A stretch of 64,000 bases of DNA from Dehalobacter sp. DCA (GTDB lineage: Bacteria > Bacillota > Desulfitobacteriia > Desulfitobacteriales > Syntrophobotulaceae). Position numbers and translations under genes: made by a program. Positions 16,745 to 26,193 of this stretch are shown in pieces; position 1 is the first letter of the stretch, and the number at the start of each line of letters is the position of its first letter. The DNA lies in NCBI RefSeq assembly GCF_000305775.1, contig NC_018866.1, forward strand, positions 2,313,001 to 2,377,000, in the 5' to 3' direction. A model generated the notes under the pieces. That model made no database searches and had not been told where the DNA came from. It saw nothing but the letters and a program-made list of their open reading frames with translations.

Positions 16745-17560
16745 TCATGGATGATCTAGTGCTGCGATACCATGGATGGCAAGGAGCAGCCGACGCCCAA
16801 GTGTTCCATCAAGCTGAAATACTTTTTCTTCTAGTTCACTTACCGGCATGACTTCCATCAGGGAATTTGTAAGGAAAACTTCATCAGCATTCAATAAGTC
16901 TTCAGGATAATAAACGCCTTCACTGAACGATATGGTCAGCTCAAGGGCTTTTTCTATCACGATCCTTCTTCTGATACCGGCCAGGCAGCCGCTTTCCAGG
17001 GAAGGCGTATAAAGATGCCCATTCTTTACAAAGAAAACATTGCTTCTAGTCCCCTCAATTATCTGGCCCCTGCTGTTCAACCAGATCCCTTCAAACGCAC
17101 CGCTGCCCTGCACCGCGCGCAGGGCAGCGGCAGTATCCAGAAAATCCGCAGATTTAATGTAGTTGAGCGGTATAGGGTCAATCCGGTGCTCCGGCATAAA
17201 CAGGACCCGGACACCCTCTTCATATTGTTCACGAGTATAGGAAACTGCTCTAGTGCTCAAAAGCCACTGGTTATTATGATTTTGGCTTTGATCGAAAATC
17301 AGACTCGGATCTTTCCTGATTTCTGCTCTCAAAGCAAAAGGCAACTGCTCAATTTTAGTTTCTCTTAGGTAAGTTTCGATCTTGTTCAGCCATTCATCAT
17401 AAGCGGGAATGGTGATTCCAAGAAGCTTACCGCCCTTGCTCATCCTCTCCCAATGCAATCCAGGTACGACGATTCCGTCGGCAGTAACCTTTATCGTTTC
17501 AAAAATACCGACAGGCTCGATTTGACCGAAGCTTCTGTTTTTACTTTTCTGATTTCCCAT
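16745..17560 (-). CDS. pabC: Aminodeoxychorismate lyase
   Basis: PLP enzyme of the class IV aminotransferase family that releases p-aminobenzoate and pyruvate from 4-amino-4-deoxychorismate, in folate synthesis. Seen are YIKSADFLDTA with the probable PLP lysine, EGTRSNVFFVKNG (family signature) and the CLAGIRRR motif. The ATG at 17560 (271 residues) is preferred: it follows GGGGG, fits family length, and overlaps the 3' end of pabAB by 20 bases, implying translational coupling. The frame continues upstream to 17662 only inside pabAB. D-amino-acid or branched-chain aminotransferases share the fold, but the neighbour settles the role. Confidence 0.9.
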   Translation of the reverse strand: MGNQKSKNRSFGQIEPVGIFETIKVTADGIVVPGLHWERMSKGGKLLGITIPAYDEWLNKIETYLRETKIEQLPFALRAEIRKDPSLIFDQSQNHNNQWLLSTRAVSYTREQYEEGVRVLFMPEHRIDPIPLNYIKSADFLDTAAALRAVQGSGAFEGIWLNSRGQIIEGTRSNVFFVKNGHLYTPSLESGCLAGIRRRIVIEKALELTISFSEGVYYPEDLLNADEVFLTNSLMEVMPVSELEEKVFQLDGTLGRRLLLAIHGIAALDHP

Positions 17561-19754
17561 CAAGTTTAACCCCCAAAACTTCCAGAAGCCTTCCCGCTTT
17601 ATGGATCGTTTCTTCATATTCTTTTTTGGGGATTGAATCGGCAACAATCCCTCCCCCGGCATGAAGATACGCCATTTTCTCTTTCAGCAGAATGGTCCGG
17701 ATCACAATATTCAAATCCCAGGCCCCATCGAAGCCGATATAGCCGATGCTCCCGGTGTAAATACCCCTATTGTATGGTTCAAGCTCGTCGATGATTTCCA
17801 TCGCTCTGATTTTGGGCGCACCGGTGATCGAGCCGCCCGGGAAAATGGCTTTGATCAGTTCTTCCGGTTTTAAGGATTTCTTGAGTTTTCCAACGACTGT
17901 GGCAACGAGGTGCCAAACAGTCGAATATTTTTCCAGGGTCAGCAGTTCTGTGGTAAGCACTGATCCAAACTCACAGATCCTTCCAAGGTCATTGCGTTCG
18001 AGATCGATGATCATGGTAAGTTCAGCCCTGTCTTTTTCACTATTAACCAGCTTATCTGCAAGTTTCTGGTCTTCCTCCGGAGTTTTCCCCCTTGGCCGGG
18101 TTCCCTTGATTGGACGCGTTTCAATATCTCCGTCCGGTGTAATCTGAATAAACCGTTCCGGAGAGGATGACAGAATCTGAAAATCGGGATACGGTAAGAA
18201 CGCAGCAAACGGAGCAGAATTCTTGTGATGAAGCTGTTCATACAAATCCCAGGGATCTCCTTCATACCTGACACTGAACATCTGGGTCAGATTCGCCTGA
18301 TAAATATCACCGGCATAAATGTAGTCAATGACCCGCTGGAGATCCCTGTAATATTGTTCCCGAGAGACAGCTTTATGGATTTCGGCAAAGGAGATACCTG
18401 AAACAGCTAATTCATTTCCCGCAGAGGAGAGCTCCGCTGAACTATTAGCCAAATATTTTTCCTCTACATAGTGCTGGAGAAGTTTCTCCAGTTTATCAAG
18501 TCTTTCCTGCGCAAGAGAAGGGTCGCAGCAGCCCTGATCCGTCATGCCGCAGGCCGTCAGACTGTAAGTTCCCGTTGTATGTTCGTAGACAACAATCCCG
18601 TCATACCAGGCCAGCCGCCAGAGCGGCATCCCAAGGTCATCTTTGACCCGAACAGGCAATTCTTCAATCTCATTTTTCAGATCGTAGCTGAAGTATCCGA
18701 CAGCCCCTCCGGCAAACGGAAAAGGTGCCACGGAGGGAGCCTGATATTTCAAGACATAGTCGTTCAAAGTTGTAAGGCTGTACTGTCCAGCAGAATAAGT
18801 GATCAGTTCCTCATGTTTACAGTTCTTTGCGATAGCATACCGGTCTTTATAAGCACTGATCTTTATAAAAGGGTCCGCCCCGAAATAAGAATACTTCCCC
18901 AGCTCGGTATAACCGTCCCCGCTGTCCAAGAAGAAAGGATCTCTGGCATTTTTAAACACCTGAAGCATCTCGAACGGCTTTAGATTCGTAATAAAAGGTC
19001 TAACCTGCCAGATATTCTGCTTGGTTTTATCTTTATCAGGCGTTCCCTGTGTTTCTGATATCTCTAATTCTAGTGTTTCCAATGACTTTACTGATTCCGG
19101 TATTCCTGGTTCCTGAATTATTTGTAGCATTACTGATGCTTTTGATGCTTGAATCATCTTTAATTCACTGTGTTTACTAAGCCACCTGCGGGCATCCTGT
19201 ACTGCGTTCCGCAGCATTTGATGACCATTTTCTGTAAGAATAGCCTCCGGATGGAACTGTACTCCTTCAATCGGCAAATAGCGGTGACGGATTCCCATCA
19301 CCTGACCGTCTTCTGTTTCCGCGGAAATAATAAAGTCAGCAGGTATACTGTTTCTGCGCAGGGCCAGAGAATGGTAGCGGGTTACCGTAAACGGGCTGGC
19401 AATATCTCGGAATACGCCGGACCGGTCATGCGTGATGCGCGATACTTTGCCGTGAACCGGCGTCTTGGCCCGGACAACTTCAGCCTCAAAAACCTGCCCG
19501 ATCGTCTGATGTCCAAGACAAATGCCCAGCAACGGAATTTTCCCCTGGAAATGCCGAATGACTTCCAGCGCAAAGACCGCTTCATTCGGTGAGCAGGGAC
19601 CCGGAGAAATCACAATAAGCTCCGGTCCCAGCTTCTGGATCCAGGCAATCGTGCACTCTTCAGGACGCCGAACAAGTACTTCCTCCCCGAGATCTCCAAA
19701 ATACTGGTACAGATTGTATGTGAATGAATCATAATTATCCAAGATGAATATCAC
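17541..19754 (-). CDS. pabAB: Fused aminodeoxychorismate synthase (PabA-PabB)
   Basis: Makes 4-amino-4-deoxychorismate from chorismate and glutamine. Residues 1-190 are a class I glutamine amidotransferase: oxyanion VISPGPCSP, nucleophile Cys in GICLGHQ near residue 79, and the catalytic His/Glu in GVQFHPEA near 168. After a variable linker (about 195-255) the chorismate-binding PabB part runs to the C-terminus. It contains PIKGTRPRG, where the lysine distinguishes PabB from TrpE (alanine there), and LTMIIDLERNDLGR and GGSITGAPK. The overlapping pabC downstream confirms folate rather than tryptophan synthesis. PabA-PabB fusions are known in several Firmicutes and Actinobacteria. Confidence 0.94.
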   Translation of the reverse strand: MIFILDNYDSFTYNLYQYFGDLGEEVLVRRPEECTIAWIQKLGPELIVISPGPCSPNEAVFALEVIRHFQGKIPLLGICLGHQTIGQVFEAEVVRAKTPVHGKVSRITHDRSGVFRDIASPFTVTRYHSLALRRNSIPADFIISAETEDGQVMGIRHRYLPIEGVQFHPEAILTENGHQMLRNAVQDARRWLSKHSELKMIQASKASVMLQIIQEPGIPESVKSLETLELEISETQGTPDKDKTKQNIWQVRPFITNLKPFEMLQVFKNARDPFFLDSGDGYTELGKYSYFGADPFIKISAYKDRYAIAKNCKHEELITYSAGQYSLTTLNDYVLKYQAPSVAPFPFAGGAVGYFSYDLKNEIEELPVRVKDDLGMPLWRLAWYDGIVVYEHTTGTYSLTACGMTDQGCCDPSLAQERLDKLEKLLQHYVEEKYLANSSAELSSAGNELAVSGISFAEIHKAVSREQYYRDLQRVIDYIYAGDIYQANLTQMFSVRYEGDPWDLYEQLHHKNSAPFAAFLPYPDFQILSSSPERFIQITPDGDIETRPIKGTRPRGKTPEEDQKLADKLVNSEKDRAELTMIIDLERNDLGRICEFGSVLTTELLTLEKYSTVWHLVATVVGKLKKSLKPEELIKAIFPGGSITGAPKIRAMEIIDELEPYNRGIYTGSIGYIGFDGAWDLNIVIRTILLKEKMAYLHAGGGIVADSIPKKEYEETIHKAGRLLEVLGVKLDGKSEK

Positions 19755-19893
19755 CTATAATTCTCCTTTGCTGATTATCAATAAATAGTTAAATTATGCC
19801 GAAATAACACGTTATTCAGGTAGAGATAATATATCACAGATTCCGTGATTTTACAGCCTTGCTCCAAAAAATTATCAACTCTAAGATGACAAA

Positions 19894-19921
19894 AGACGTC
19901 TCATATATGACTGAGACGTCT
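19894..19921 (-). terminator. Terminator at the end of the nuo operon
   Basis: A perfect 10-base-pair stem (AGACGTCTCA with TGAGACGTCT) with an 8-base loop, followed on the minus strand by TTTGT, 36 bases beyond nuoN. Confidence 0.85.
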
Positions 19922-19956
19922 CTCGATTATCTGAAAAAATTTTGCTTAACTTACAT

Positions 19957-21387
19957 CTAGAAAGGAAAAATCGCATTTCCTGCCATATTCGCCAGCACTG
20001 ACAGTGGTTCGGCATAGACACCGAGAACCAGCGTGAGAACCAGAATCAGCAGCAGGGTAACATTAGTTCCGACCGGAACCTTGATCGGCGTGCTGGATAC
20101 AGGATCGTTCATATACATGGCTTTAACCACGAGCAAATAGTAATAGACGGAAACCATGCTCATGACCAGACCGAGAATGACAAGCCATAAATAGCCCTGG
20201 TTGACGATCGAGGAGAACAAATAAAGCTTGCCGACAAAACCGGCGAGAGGCGGTATCCCTGCCATCGACAGGAGGCATACCGTCAGCACGGCGGCCATAA
20301 ACGGTGAACGCTGGGCCAGACCGCCAAAGTCTTTGATCTCTTCACTGCCTGTATTTTGAGAGAACGTAATGACAACCGCAAAGGCTCCGATCGTTGCGAG
20401 GACATAAACCATCGAATAAAACGCAACCGCTTTGATCCCAGCGGAACTCATAGCGATTATTCCCGTGATAATATAGCCGGCCTGCGCAATACTTGAGTAC
20501 GCAAGCATTCTCTTTATATTGGTCTGCGGAATGGCAGCAATATTTCCGATGACCATCGTCATCGCAGCCATAATCGCCAGGATATACGTCCATTGTTCGC
20601 TGTAGCCAGGCAGCGCTTCAATCAGAATGCGGGCCAGAGCTGCAAACGAAGCCGCTTTTGAACCGGTAGCCAGGAAAGTGGTGACAGGCGTCGGGGCACC
20701 TTCGTAGACATCAGGTGACCACATATGGAAAGGCACCAGTGATACTTTAAAGCCAAGTCCCGACAGCAGGAAAATGATTCCGACAAGGATCGCCGGTGAC
20801 AGTCCGTCCATCTGCCTTATGCTTTCAGCAATATCACGGATCACAAAGGTACCGGTCATGCCATAGACCAGACTTAAGCCATACAGCAGAATCCCAGAGG
20901 AAACGGCACCGAGAACCAGATATTTAATCCCGGCTTCAGAGGACTTGAGATCGGTCTTGTAGCCTGCCAGGATATAAAACGAAATCGTCATGGTTTCCAA
21001 GGCTACATAAAGCGTCAGCAGATCTCCGGCGGAAGCCAGCACCATCATGCCCAGCGCAGCAACGAGCGTAATGACGTAGAACTCATAGTTACCGCCCATT
21101 TTTTTGACATAAACGGTCGAGGTCAGGATGACCAGAATGGCGGCTACCATAAAGAGCTGTTTAAAGAATACGGCAAAATCATCGATGATAAACATACCGT
21201 CCATCACACTGGTATTCTGTCCGTAGCTTCCGAAGCTGTATACGAAGATCACAGCAAGCCCCACGGCAATGACGTAACCAAGCCTATGCCGTTTTTCTTT
21301 GGTCAGGAACAAGCCGACAGCCAGGACCACCAGTCCAAGGAGTGCAGTTGCAATTTCAGTGGTAAATAAAGACACGTTAATATTCAT
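19957..21387 (-). CDS. nuoN: NADH-quinone oxidoreductase subunit N
   Basis: Antiporter-like membrane subunit of complex I, involved in proton (or sodium) pumping. The 476-residue product has about 14 predicted helices. The conserved charged residues are visible in the segments LYVALETMTISFYILAGYK (Glu in the discontinuous helix region) and GFKVSLVPFHMWSPDVYEGAP (Lys and His), which identify the proton-pumping Nuo/Mrp superfamily. It is the last gene of the operon; its start overlaps the nuoM stop by one base. Confidence 0.96.
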   Translation of the reverse strand: MNINVSLFTTEIATALLGLVVLAVGLFLTKEKRHRLGYVIAVGLAVIFVYSFGSYGQNTSVMDGMFIIDDFAVFFKQLFMVAAILVILTSTVYVKKMGGNYEFYVITLVAALGMMVLASAGDLLTLYVALETMTISFYILAGYKTDLKSSEAGIKYLVLGAVSSGILLYGLSLVYGMTGTFVIRDIAESIRQMDGLSPAILVGIIFLLSGLGFKVSLVPFHMWSPDVYEGAPTPVTTFLATGSKAASFAALARILIEALPGYSEQWTYILAIMAAMTMVIGNIAAIPQTNIKRMLAYSSIAQAGYIITGIIAMSSAGIKAVAFYSMVYVLATIGAFAVVITFSQNTGSEEIKDFGGLAQRSPFMAAVLTVCLLSMAGIPPLAGFVGKLYLFSSIVNQGYLWLVILGLVMSMVSVYYYLLVVKAMYMNDPVSSTPIKVPVGTNVTLLLILVLTLVLGVYAEPLSVLANMAGNAIFPF

Positions 21388-22925
21388 TACAGCGTACCTC
21401 CTATCTGGGAACTGGCCTCGACCAGTTTTTCAGCAATAGGCTCTATTCCTGAATTGACCATATCCATCAATAACGATGGGAACAAACCGAAGATTACGGT
21501 GAATGCGACCAAAACAATGATCGGAATCATATAGGAACCTTTGATGTCTATTTTTCCGTCCCATTCTGTCTTGCGTGGTCCAAATAGTACATTGGCTGCC
21601 ATTCTGAGGACATAGACGGCTCCGATAATAATTCCCGTCAAGGCCAGAATCGCAGGAATCCTGATGGCAGGTTCGCTAAAAGCGCCCATAAACACGGTGA
21701 ACTCAGGAACGAACGTGATCAAGCCCGGCAGTCCGGCCGAAGCCATCGTTGCGACCAGGAAAACACCAGCCATGCGGGGCATCTGATGAGCCAGACCACC
21801 GAGATCAGGAATATATCTGGTTTTCGTTTCAGCGTAGATATAACCGACGATCGAAAAGAATAGGGCTGCCATAACGCCATGCGCAAACATGTTCGCCACC
21901 GCGCCGTTCAAACCAATCACGTTAAGCGAGGCAATACCGATCAGCACAAAGCCCATATGGCTCACACTGGAATATCCGACAACATATTTCATGTCTTTTT
22001 GGGCCAGGCTGATAAACGCCGCGTACAGCACGTTGCAGACAGCCAGGATAGCAATCAGCGGTGCCCAGAATTTTGCACCGAGCGGGAAAATGAAGATGCC
22101 AATCCGGATAAGACCGTAGCCTCCGATCTTTTTCAAAACACCGGCATGGATCATGGAAACAGCAGTCGGTGCACCGGCATATCCGTCCGGTGACCAGGAG
22201 TGGAACGGGAACATGGAGATCAGGGATGTGAAGCCCAGCGCCATCAAGCCGAAGATCGCAATCTGAAGGTTTCTGGAGAAGTTCAGTGTGGCGAGCTTTT
22301 CAATATCAAAGGTTGGCGTACCGAGCATGTTGCCGGCCAGCACATACATCCAGATCAGTCCAGCCAGCAAAAAAGCACTTCCAATGAGCAGATAAATGGT
22401 CAGCTTCATACCGGCGTACTCTTTGGTGACATCTTTCGTTTTGCTGCCGCTTCCCCAGATGATAACCATGATGTAAATCGGAATGACCACCACCTCGTAG
22501 AACAGGAAAAAGATGAACAGGTCTCTGGCAATGAAGGTTCCCATAACCCCGGCAATCAGGATCAAAAGCAGGATATAGAATTCTTTGGCTCTTTTCTCAA
22601 CGCTCCAGGAACGGGAAAACACGGCCGAAAAACCAATGACGTTAGTCAAGAGCAGAAGGGGCAGGCTCAAGCCATCGACCCCGAGTGAGTAGACAACACC
22701 TAAATCCGTAACGAACGGAATGTCTTCCGTAAACGCAAATCCGCCAACAGCCAGGTTCTGTGTGTAGTAGATGTAATACACAAAGATGGACAGAGCCAGG
22801 GGAATGAATGTCGTGATACCGGCAACGGCTTTAATCGCACCGGATTTTTCTTTCGGAATAAAGACATTGATCAGCGCACCGATGATCGGTGCCAGTAAAA
22901 TGGTTGTTAAGACAGGAAAATTCAT
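21387..22925 (-). CDS. nuoM: NADH-quinone oxidoreductase subunit M
   Basis: Second antiporter-like pumping subunit of complex I; 512 residues and about 14 helices. The conserved Glu lies in FIFFLFYEVVVIPIY, the Lys/His pair in MFPFHSWSPDGYAGAP and the HAGVLKKIGGYG motif follows. It is joined to nuoL and nuoN by single-base overlaps of stop and start codons, so the three pumping subunits are translationally coupled. Confidence 0.96.
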   Translation of the reverse strand: MNFPVLTTILLAPIIGALINVFIPKEKSGAIKAVAGITTFIPLALSIFVYYIYYTQNLAVGGFAFTEDIPFVTDLGVVYSLGVDGLSLPLLLLTNVIGFSAVFSRSWSVEKRAKEFYILLLILIAGVMGTFIARDLFIFFLFYEVVVIPIYIMVIIWGSGSKTKDVTKEYAGMKLTIYLLIGSAFLLAGLIWMYVLAGNMLGTPTFDIEKLATLNFSRNLQIAIFGLMALGFTSLISMFPFHSWSPDGYAGAPTAVSMIHAGVLKKIGGYGLIRIGIFIFPLGAKFWAPLIAILAVCNVLYAAFISLAQKDMKYVVGYSSVSHMGFVLIGIASLNVIGLNGAVANMFAHGVMAALFFSIVGYIYAETKTRYIPDLGGLAHQMPRMAGVFLVATMASAGLPGLITFVPEFTVFMGAFSEPAIRIPAILALTGIIIGAVYVLRMAANVLFGPRKTEWDGKIDIKGSYMIPIIVLVAFTVIFGLFPSLLMDMVNSGIEPIAEKLVEASSQIGGTL

Positions 22926-24898
22926 TACTTGACACCTCCCAGCAGCCCGATATTCAGTTGACTTAAGTCTGCAGTCGTTAAAATCATGATCAAAACAATC
23001 ACACCGACAAAGAAGACCATCGCATAGTGTTGAAGGTTTCCGGTATTGACTTTGCGGGCGGCATCACCCGAATCACGGGTAAGGCGCGCCAAGCCGTTGA
23101 CGATGCCGTCGACGATAACCACATCGACCCACCACAAAATCCGTCCAAATCCATCGATGATGTGATGGATAACCCAGAGGTAAAACTCATCAATATAGTA
23201 TTTATTAAGCGAAAGCTTGTACAGGAACGGGATCTTTTGGGCTACGGCTTCGGCTGAGAATGCCTTCTTCAGATAGAACAGCGCAGCCGTTCCAATGCCA
23301 ATCAGGGCAAGCACTGTTGACAGAATGATCAGAAACCAGTTGGCTTCTACCTCGTGGAAATGACCCAGTCGGACAAAATACCCGAAAGCCTGTCCTTCGC
23401 CGAGTCCAGGCCAGCCTACCCAGCCGCCGACCAGAGAAAATACGGCAAGAATGATGAGCGGGATCGTCATGGTCTTCGGTGCTTCATGCGGATGGGCCTC
23501 GTGGCTTCTGAGTTCGCCATGGAAGCAGATGAAGAACATCCTGAACATATAAAATGCCGTCAGTAGGGCCGTCAACGCTGCCAGAATAAACAGGACCGTG
23601 TAGACGCCCTGGAACGGACCGGCAGCATGTCCCGATAATGATGAAGCAGCATAGGTGACTTCCAGGATCAGGTCCTTACTGAAGAAGCCGGCAAACGGAA
23701 AGATACCAGAAATGGCCAGGCAGCCAACCAGCATGGTCCAGTAAGTAACCGGCATGTATTTTTTTAAACCGCCATATTTCGCAATGCTGGCTTCGTTGTG
23801 CATTGCATGAAGCACAGCGCCTGCACACAAGAAGAGCAGCGCTTTGAAGAAAGCGTGGGTAAACAAATGAAACATACTGGCGGTAAGGCTTCCTGCTCCA
23901 AGGGCCAGCATCATGTAGCCGAGCTGGGAAACCGTTGAGTAAGCCAGGATCTTTTTCATCTCGGTCTGCGTTAAGGCAATAGAGGCTGCAAAGATTGCGG
24001 TAAAGCCGCCGATAATCGCCACAAAAACCATCGCCGTGGGAAGCGTAATGAACAGGGTTAATGTTCTACCTACCAAATAAACCCCTGCGACAACCATGGT
24101 TGCTGCATGGATCAAAGCGCTGACTGGTGTAGGGCCTTCCATGGCGTCGGGAAGCCAAACATGAAACGGGAACTGACCGGATTTGGCCATAGGTCCGAGG
24201 AATAGCACGATCGCAATTGCGGTCAGCGCGCCGACTGAGAGCGTGGTGTACTGCGCGAAATTCGGGATCATTTCAGCGAGTTCCTGCAGATCAAGGGTTC
24301 CGAAGTTCACTTGAAGCAAAATAATGCCCAGCAGCAGGCCGAAGTCCCCTGCCCGGCAGGTGATAAACGCTTTTTTCGCTGCTTCACGCGCTGAATTTCT
24401 TTCGTACCAGAAACCAATCAGCAGATACGAACATAGGCCAACAAGTTCCCAGAATACAAACATTTGCAGAAGATTCGGTGCAATGACCAGCCCCAGCATC
24501 GAGGCGGCAAAGAGCGAAAGATAGGAATAAAAACGGGAAAACCCAGGATCTCCGTACATATAGCCAAGAGAGTAAATCTGAACTAAAGATGCGACCAGCG
24601 TCACCACGAAAAGCATCATGGCCGAGGTTGGATCGATCTGTGTTCCTACGTCGATCGCCAGTCCATGCATACTGAACCAGGTAACAACGACTTTTAAGGG
24701 ATGTTCTATGAGTAATTCGCCACGTTGAAACACGCCTATCCCGATAGCAACCGACAGTACAAACGACACAAGGATGCCCAGAATAGATATGAAAGCGCTT
24801 AGCTTCTGCGATGGTTTCGTTACAAAAACAATCAGAGCAAAAGCCAACGCGGGCAATAGTGGAATCAACCAGGCGTTATTCAAAGCAAAATCAATCAT
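22925..24898 (-). CDS. nuoL: NADH-quinone oxidoreductase subunit L
   Basis: Largest antiporter-like subunit of complex I (657 residues). It carries the pumping channel and the long C-terminal lateral helix that lies along NuoM and NuoN. Seen are the conserved LQMFVFWELVGLCSYLLIGF segment with its Glu, the GPMAKSGQFPFHVWLPDAMEGPTPVSALIHAATMV region spanning the pumping Lys and His residues, and a C-terminal amphipathic stretch (KYYIDEFYLWVIHHIIDGFG). The length is typical of NuoL and separates it from shorter Mrp or HyfB homologues. Confidence 0.96.
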   Translation of the reverse strand: MIDFALNNAWLIPLLPALAFALIVFVTKPSQKLSAFISILGILVSFVLSVAIGIGVFQRGELLIEHPLKVVVTWFSMHGLAIDVGTQIDPTSAMMLFVVTLVASLVQIYSLGYMYGDPGFSRFYSYLSLFAASMLGLVIAPNLLQMFVFWELVGLCSYLLIGFWYERNSAREAAKKAFITCRAGDFGLLLGIILLQVNFGTLDLQELAEMIPNFAQYTTLSVGALTAIAIVLFLGPMAKSGQFPFHVWLPDAMEGPTPVSALIHAATMVVAGVYLVGRTLTLFITLPTAMVFVAIIGGFTAIFAASIALTQTEMKKILAYSTVSQLGYMMLALGAGSLTASMFHLFTHAFFKALLFLCAGAVLHAMHNEASIAKYGGLKKYMPVTYWTMLVGCLAISGIFPFAGFFSKDLILEVTYAASSLSGHAAGPFQGVYTVLFILAALTALLTAFYMFRMFFICFHGELRSHEAHPHEAPKTMTIPLIILAVFSLVGGWVGWPGLGEGQAFGYFVRLGHFHEVEANWFLIILSTVLALIGIGTAALFYLKKAFSAEAVAQKIPFLYKLSLNKYYIDEFYLWVIHHIIDGFGRILWWVDVVIVDGIVNGLARLTRDSGDAARKVNTGNLQHYAMVFFVGVIVLIMILTTADLSQLNIGLLGGVK

Positions 24899-24935
24899 GA
24901 TGGGTTTTTACACCTGCCTTTATCTTGAATTAAGA

Positions 24936-25271
24936 CTACCATTTCATCGAATCGATATCATCCGCCTCAACCGACTTGTGCTGGCGGTAGACAGAAATTA
25001 TCAAGGCTAAGCCTACGGATACTTCCGCCGCTGCCAAAGCGATCACAAAGAGTGCAAAAACGTGGCCGTGCAGAGCCGGAGCAGTGGTGTATCTGTTAAA
25101 TGCAACAAGATTGATGTTGACTGAACTAAGCATGATTTCCATTCCCATGAGGATGGCGATGAGGTTTCTTTTGGCCAGGACACTGAAAAGCCCGATAAAG
25201 AAAAGTGTTCCGCTAAGGATCAGAAAATGCGGCAATCCAATATTGAATAAAAAGTCGGTCATACTGCTCAT
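24936..25271 (-). CDS. nuoK: NADH-quinone oxidoreductase subunit K
   Basis: Small membrane subunit of complex I (111 residues, three helices). It shows the conserved LMGMEIMLSSVNINLVAF motif, whose Glu lies in the middle of helix two and belongs to the proton pathway. The start overlaps the end of nuoJ by four bases. Confidence 0.95.
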   Translation of the reverse strand: MSSMTDFLFNIGLPHFLILSGTLFFIGLFSVLAKRNLIAILMGMEIMLSSVNINLVAFNRYTTAPALHGHVFALFVIALAAAEVSVGLALIISVYRQHKSVEADDIDSMKW

Positions 25272-25771
25272 GAGGATCTTTTCACCCCTTTTACAATAAC
25301 AATCGCACCGAGCATGGCCACTAACAGTAGTACTGCGGTCAGTTCAAACGCAACCACGTATTTTGTCAGCATCAGATTCGCGATTTCCTTTGCTGTTGCT
25401 TCCGGAGGTATCAAATCCTTAAGTGGCCACTTCGTTGTCAGTACCATTACCGCATTGACGACGATCATGATCAGCGAGAGCAGCGCGCCTGGAACCAGGT
25501 CCTTGGAGAACAGGTTTGTCGTTTTCATATCCCCGCGCATGGTAAACATGATCGCAAAGACAACAAATATCGTGATCGCCCCGGCATAAATCAGAACCTG
25601 GGTGGCGGCCAGAAAATCAGCATGAAGCAGAACAAAAACCCCCGCAATACCCAAAAATGCTACCAGCATTAAAAGCGCACTGTGGAAGATATTTTTGCTG
25701 ATGACCATCATGAGTGCCGAACCGAGGGTAACGATGGCAATTACGTAAAACATCACTGTAAAGCCCATCAC
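25268..25771 (-). CDS. nuoJ: NADH-quinone oxidoreductase subunit J
   Basis: Membrane subunit of complex I (167 residues, five helices) that completes the proton path next to NuoK. It contains the family motif FLAATQVLIYAGAITIFVVFAIM. Both ends overlap their neighbours by four bases (nuoI stop, nuoK start). Confidence 0.95.
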   Translation of the reverse strand: MMGFTVMFYVIAIVTLGSALMMVISKNIFHSALLMLVAFLGIAGVFVLLHADFLAATQVLIYAGAITIFVVFAIMFTMRGDMKTTNLFSKDLVPGALLSLIMIVVNAVMVLTTKWPLKDLIPPEATAKEIANLMLTKYVVAFELTAVLLLVAMLGAIVIVKGVKRSS

Positions 25772-26181
25772 GCTTCACTCCTTTCAGCCTGAACCGACTG
25801 AGGCTCGGCTTTATAAAGGATTCTGTTAAGATCTTCCCGGAAAAAGACCGTCTGTTCAAAAGCTTGCGTATTGTACAAAGCATCTTGAGGACAGGCCTCA
25901 ACACAAAATCCACAGAAAATACAGCTTTCCATCAGCATACGATACTGAGCCAGCTTTCTTTTGTTGTTCTCATCTTTATAGCTTTCGATGAAGATAATCC
26001 CGTTAGGACAGGCGTTGACACAAAGCCCGCATGCCGTACATTTATCCGGAGTCAGTTCAAACCATCCCCGGGAACGCTTCGGCAGGTTAGGCTTCTGCTC
26101 CGGGTACATCTCTGTGACTTTCTTCTTAAAAAAGTGTCTGATTGATATGCTTAAACCTTTTAAAAGTCCTTGTCCGTACAC
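25768..26181 (-). CDS. nuoI: NADH-quinone oxidoreductase subunit I (2[4Fe-4S] ferredoxin type)
   Basis: Peripheral-arm subunit that carries clusters N6a and N6b and passes electrons toward NuoB. Two ferredoxin motifs are complete: CTACGLCVNACP near residues 48-59 and CIFCGFCVEACP near 87-98. The start is GTG with GGTGG upstream; 137 residues is typical of the NuoEFG-less Firmicute complexes. Confidence 0.95.
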   Translation of the reverse strand: MYGQGLLKGLSISIRHFFKKKVTEMYPEQKPNLPKRSRGWFELTPDKCTACGLCVNACPNGIIFIESYKDENNKRKLAQYRMLMESCIFCGFCVEACPQDALYNTQAFEQTVFFREDLNRILYKAEPQSVQAERSEA

Positions 26182-26193
26182 GATCTCACCACC

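Noticed and set aside
18471..18983. Long plus-strand frame inside pabAB
   Set aside because: It is a shadow of the well-supported fused aminodeoxychorismate synthase on the other strand. Similar shadows opposite pyc (40234-40869, 42295-42963) and carB (51907-52524) were dismissed for the same reason.
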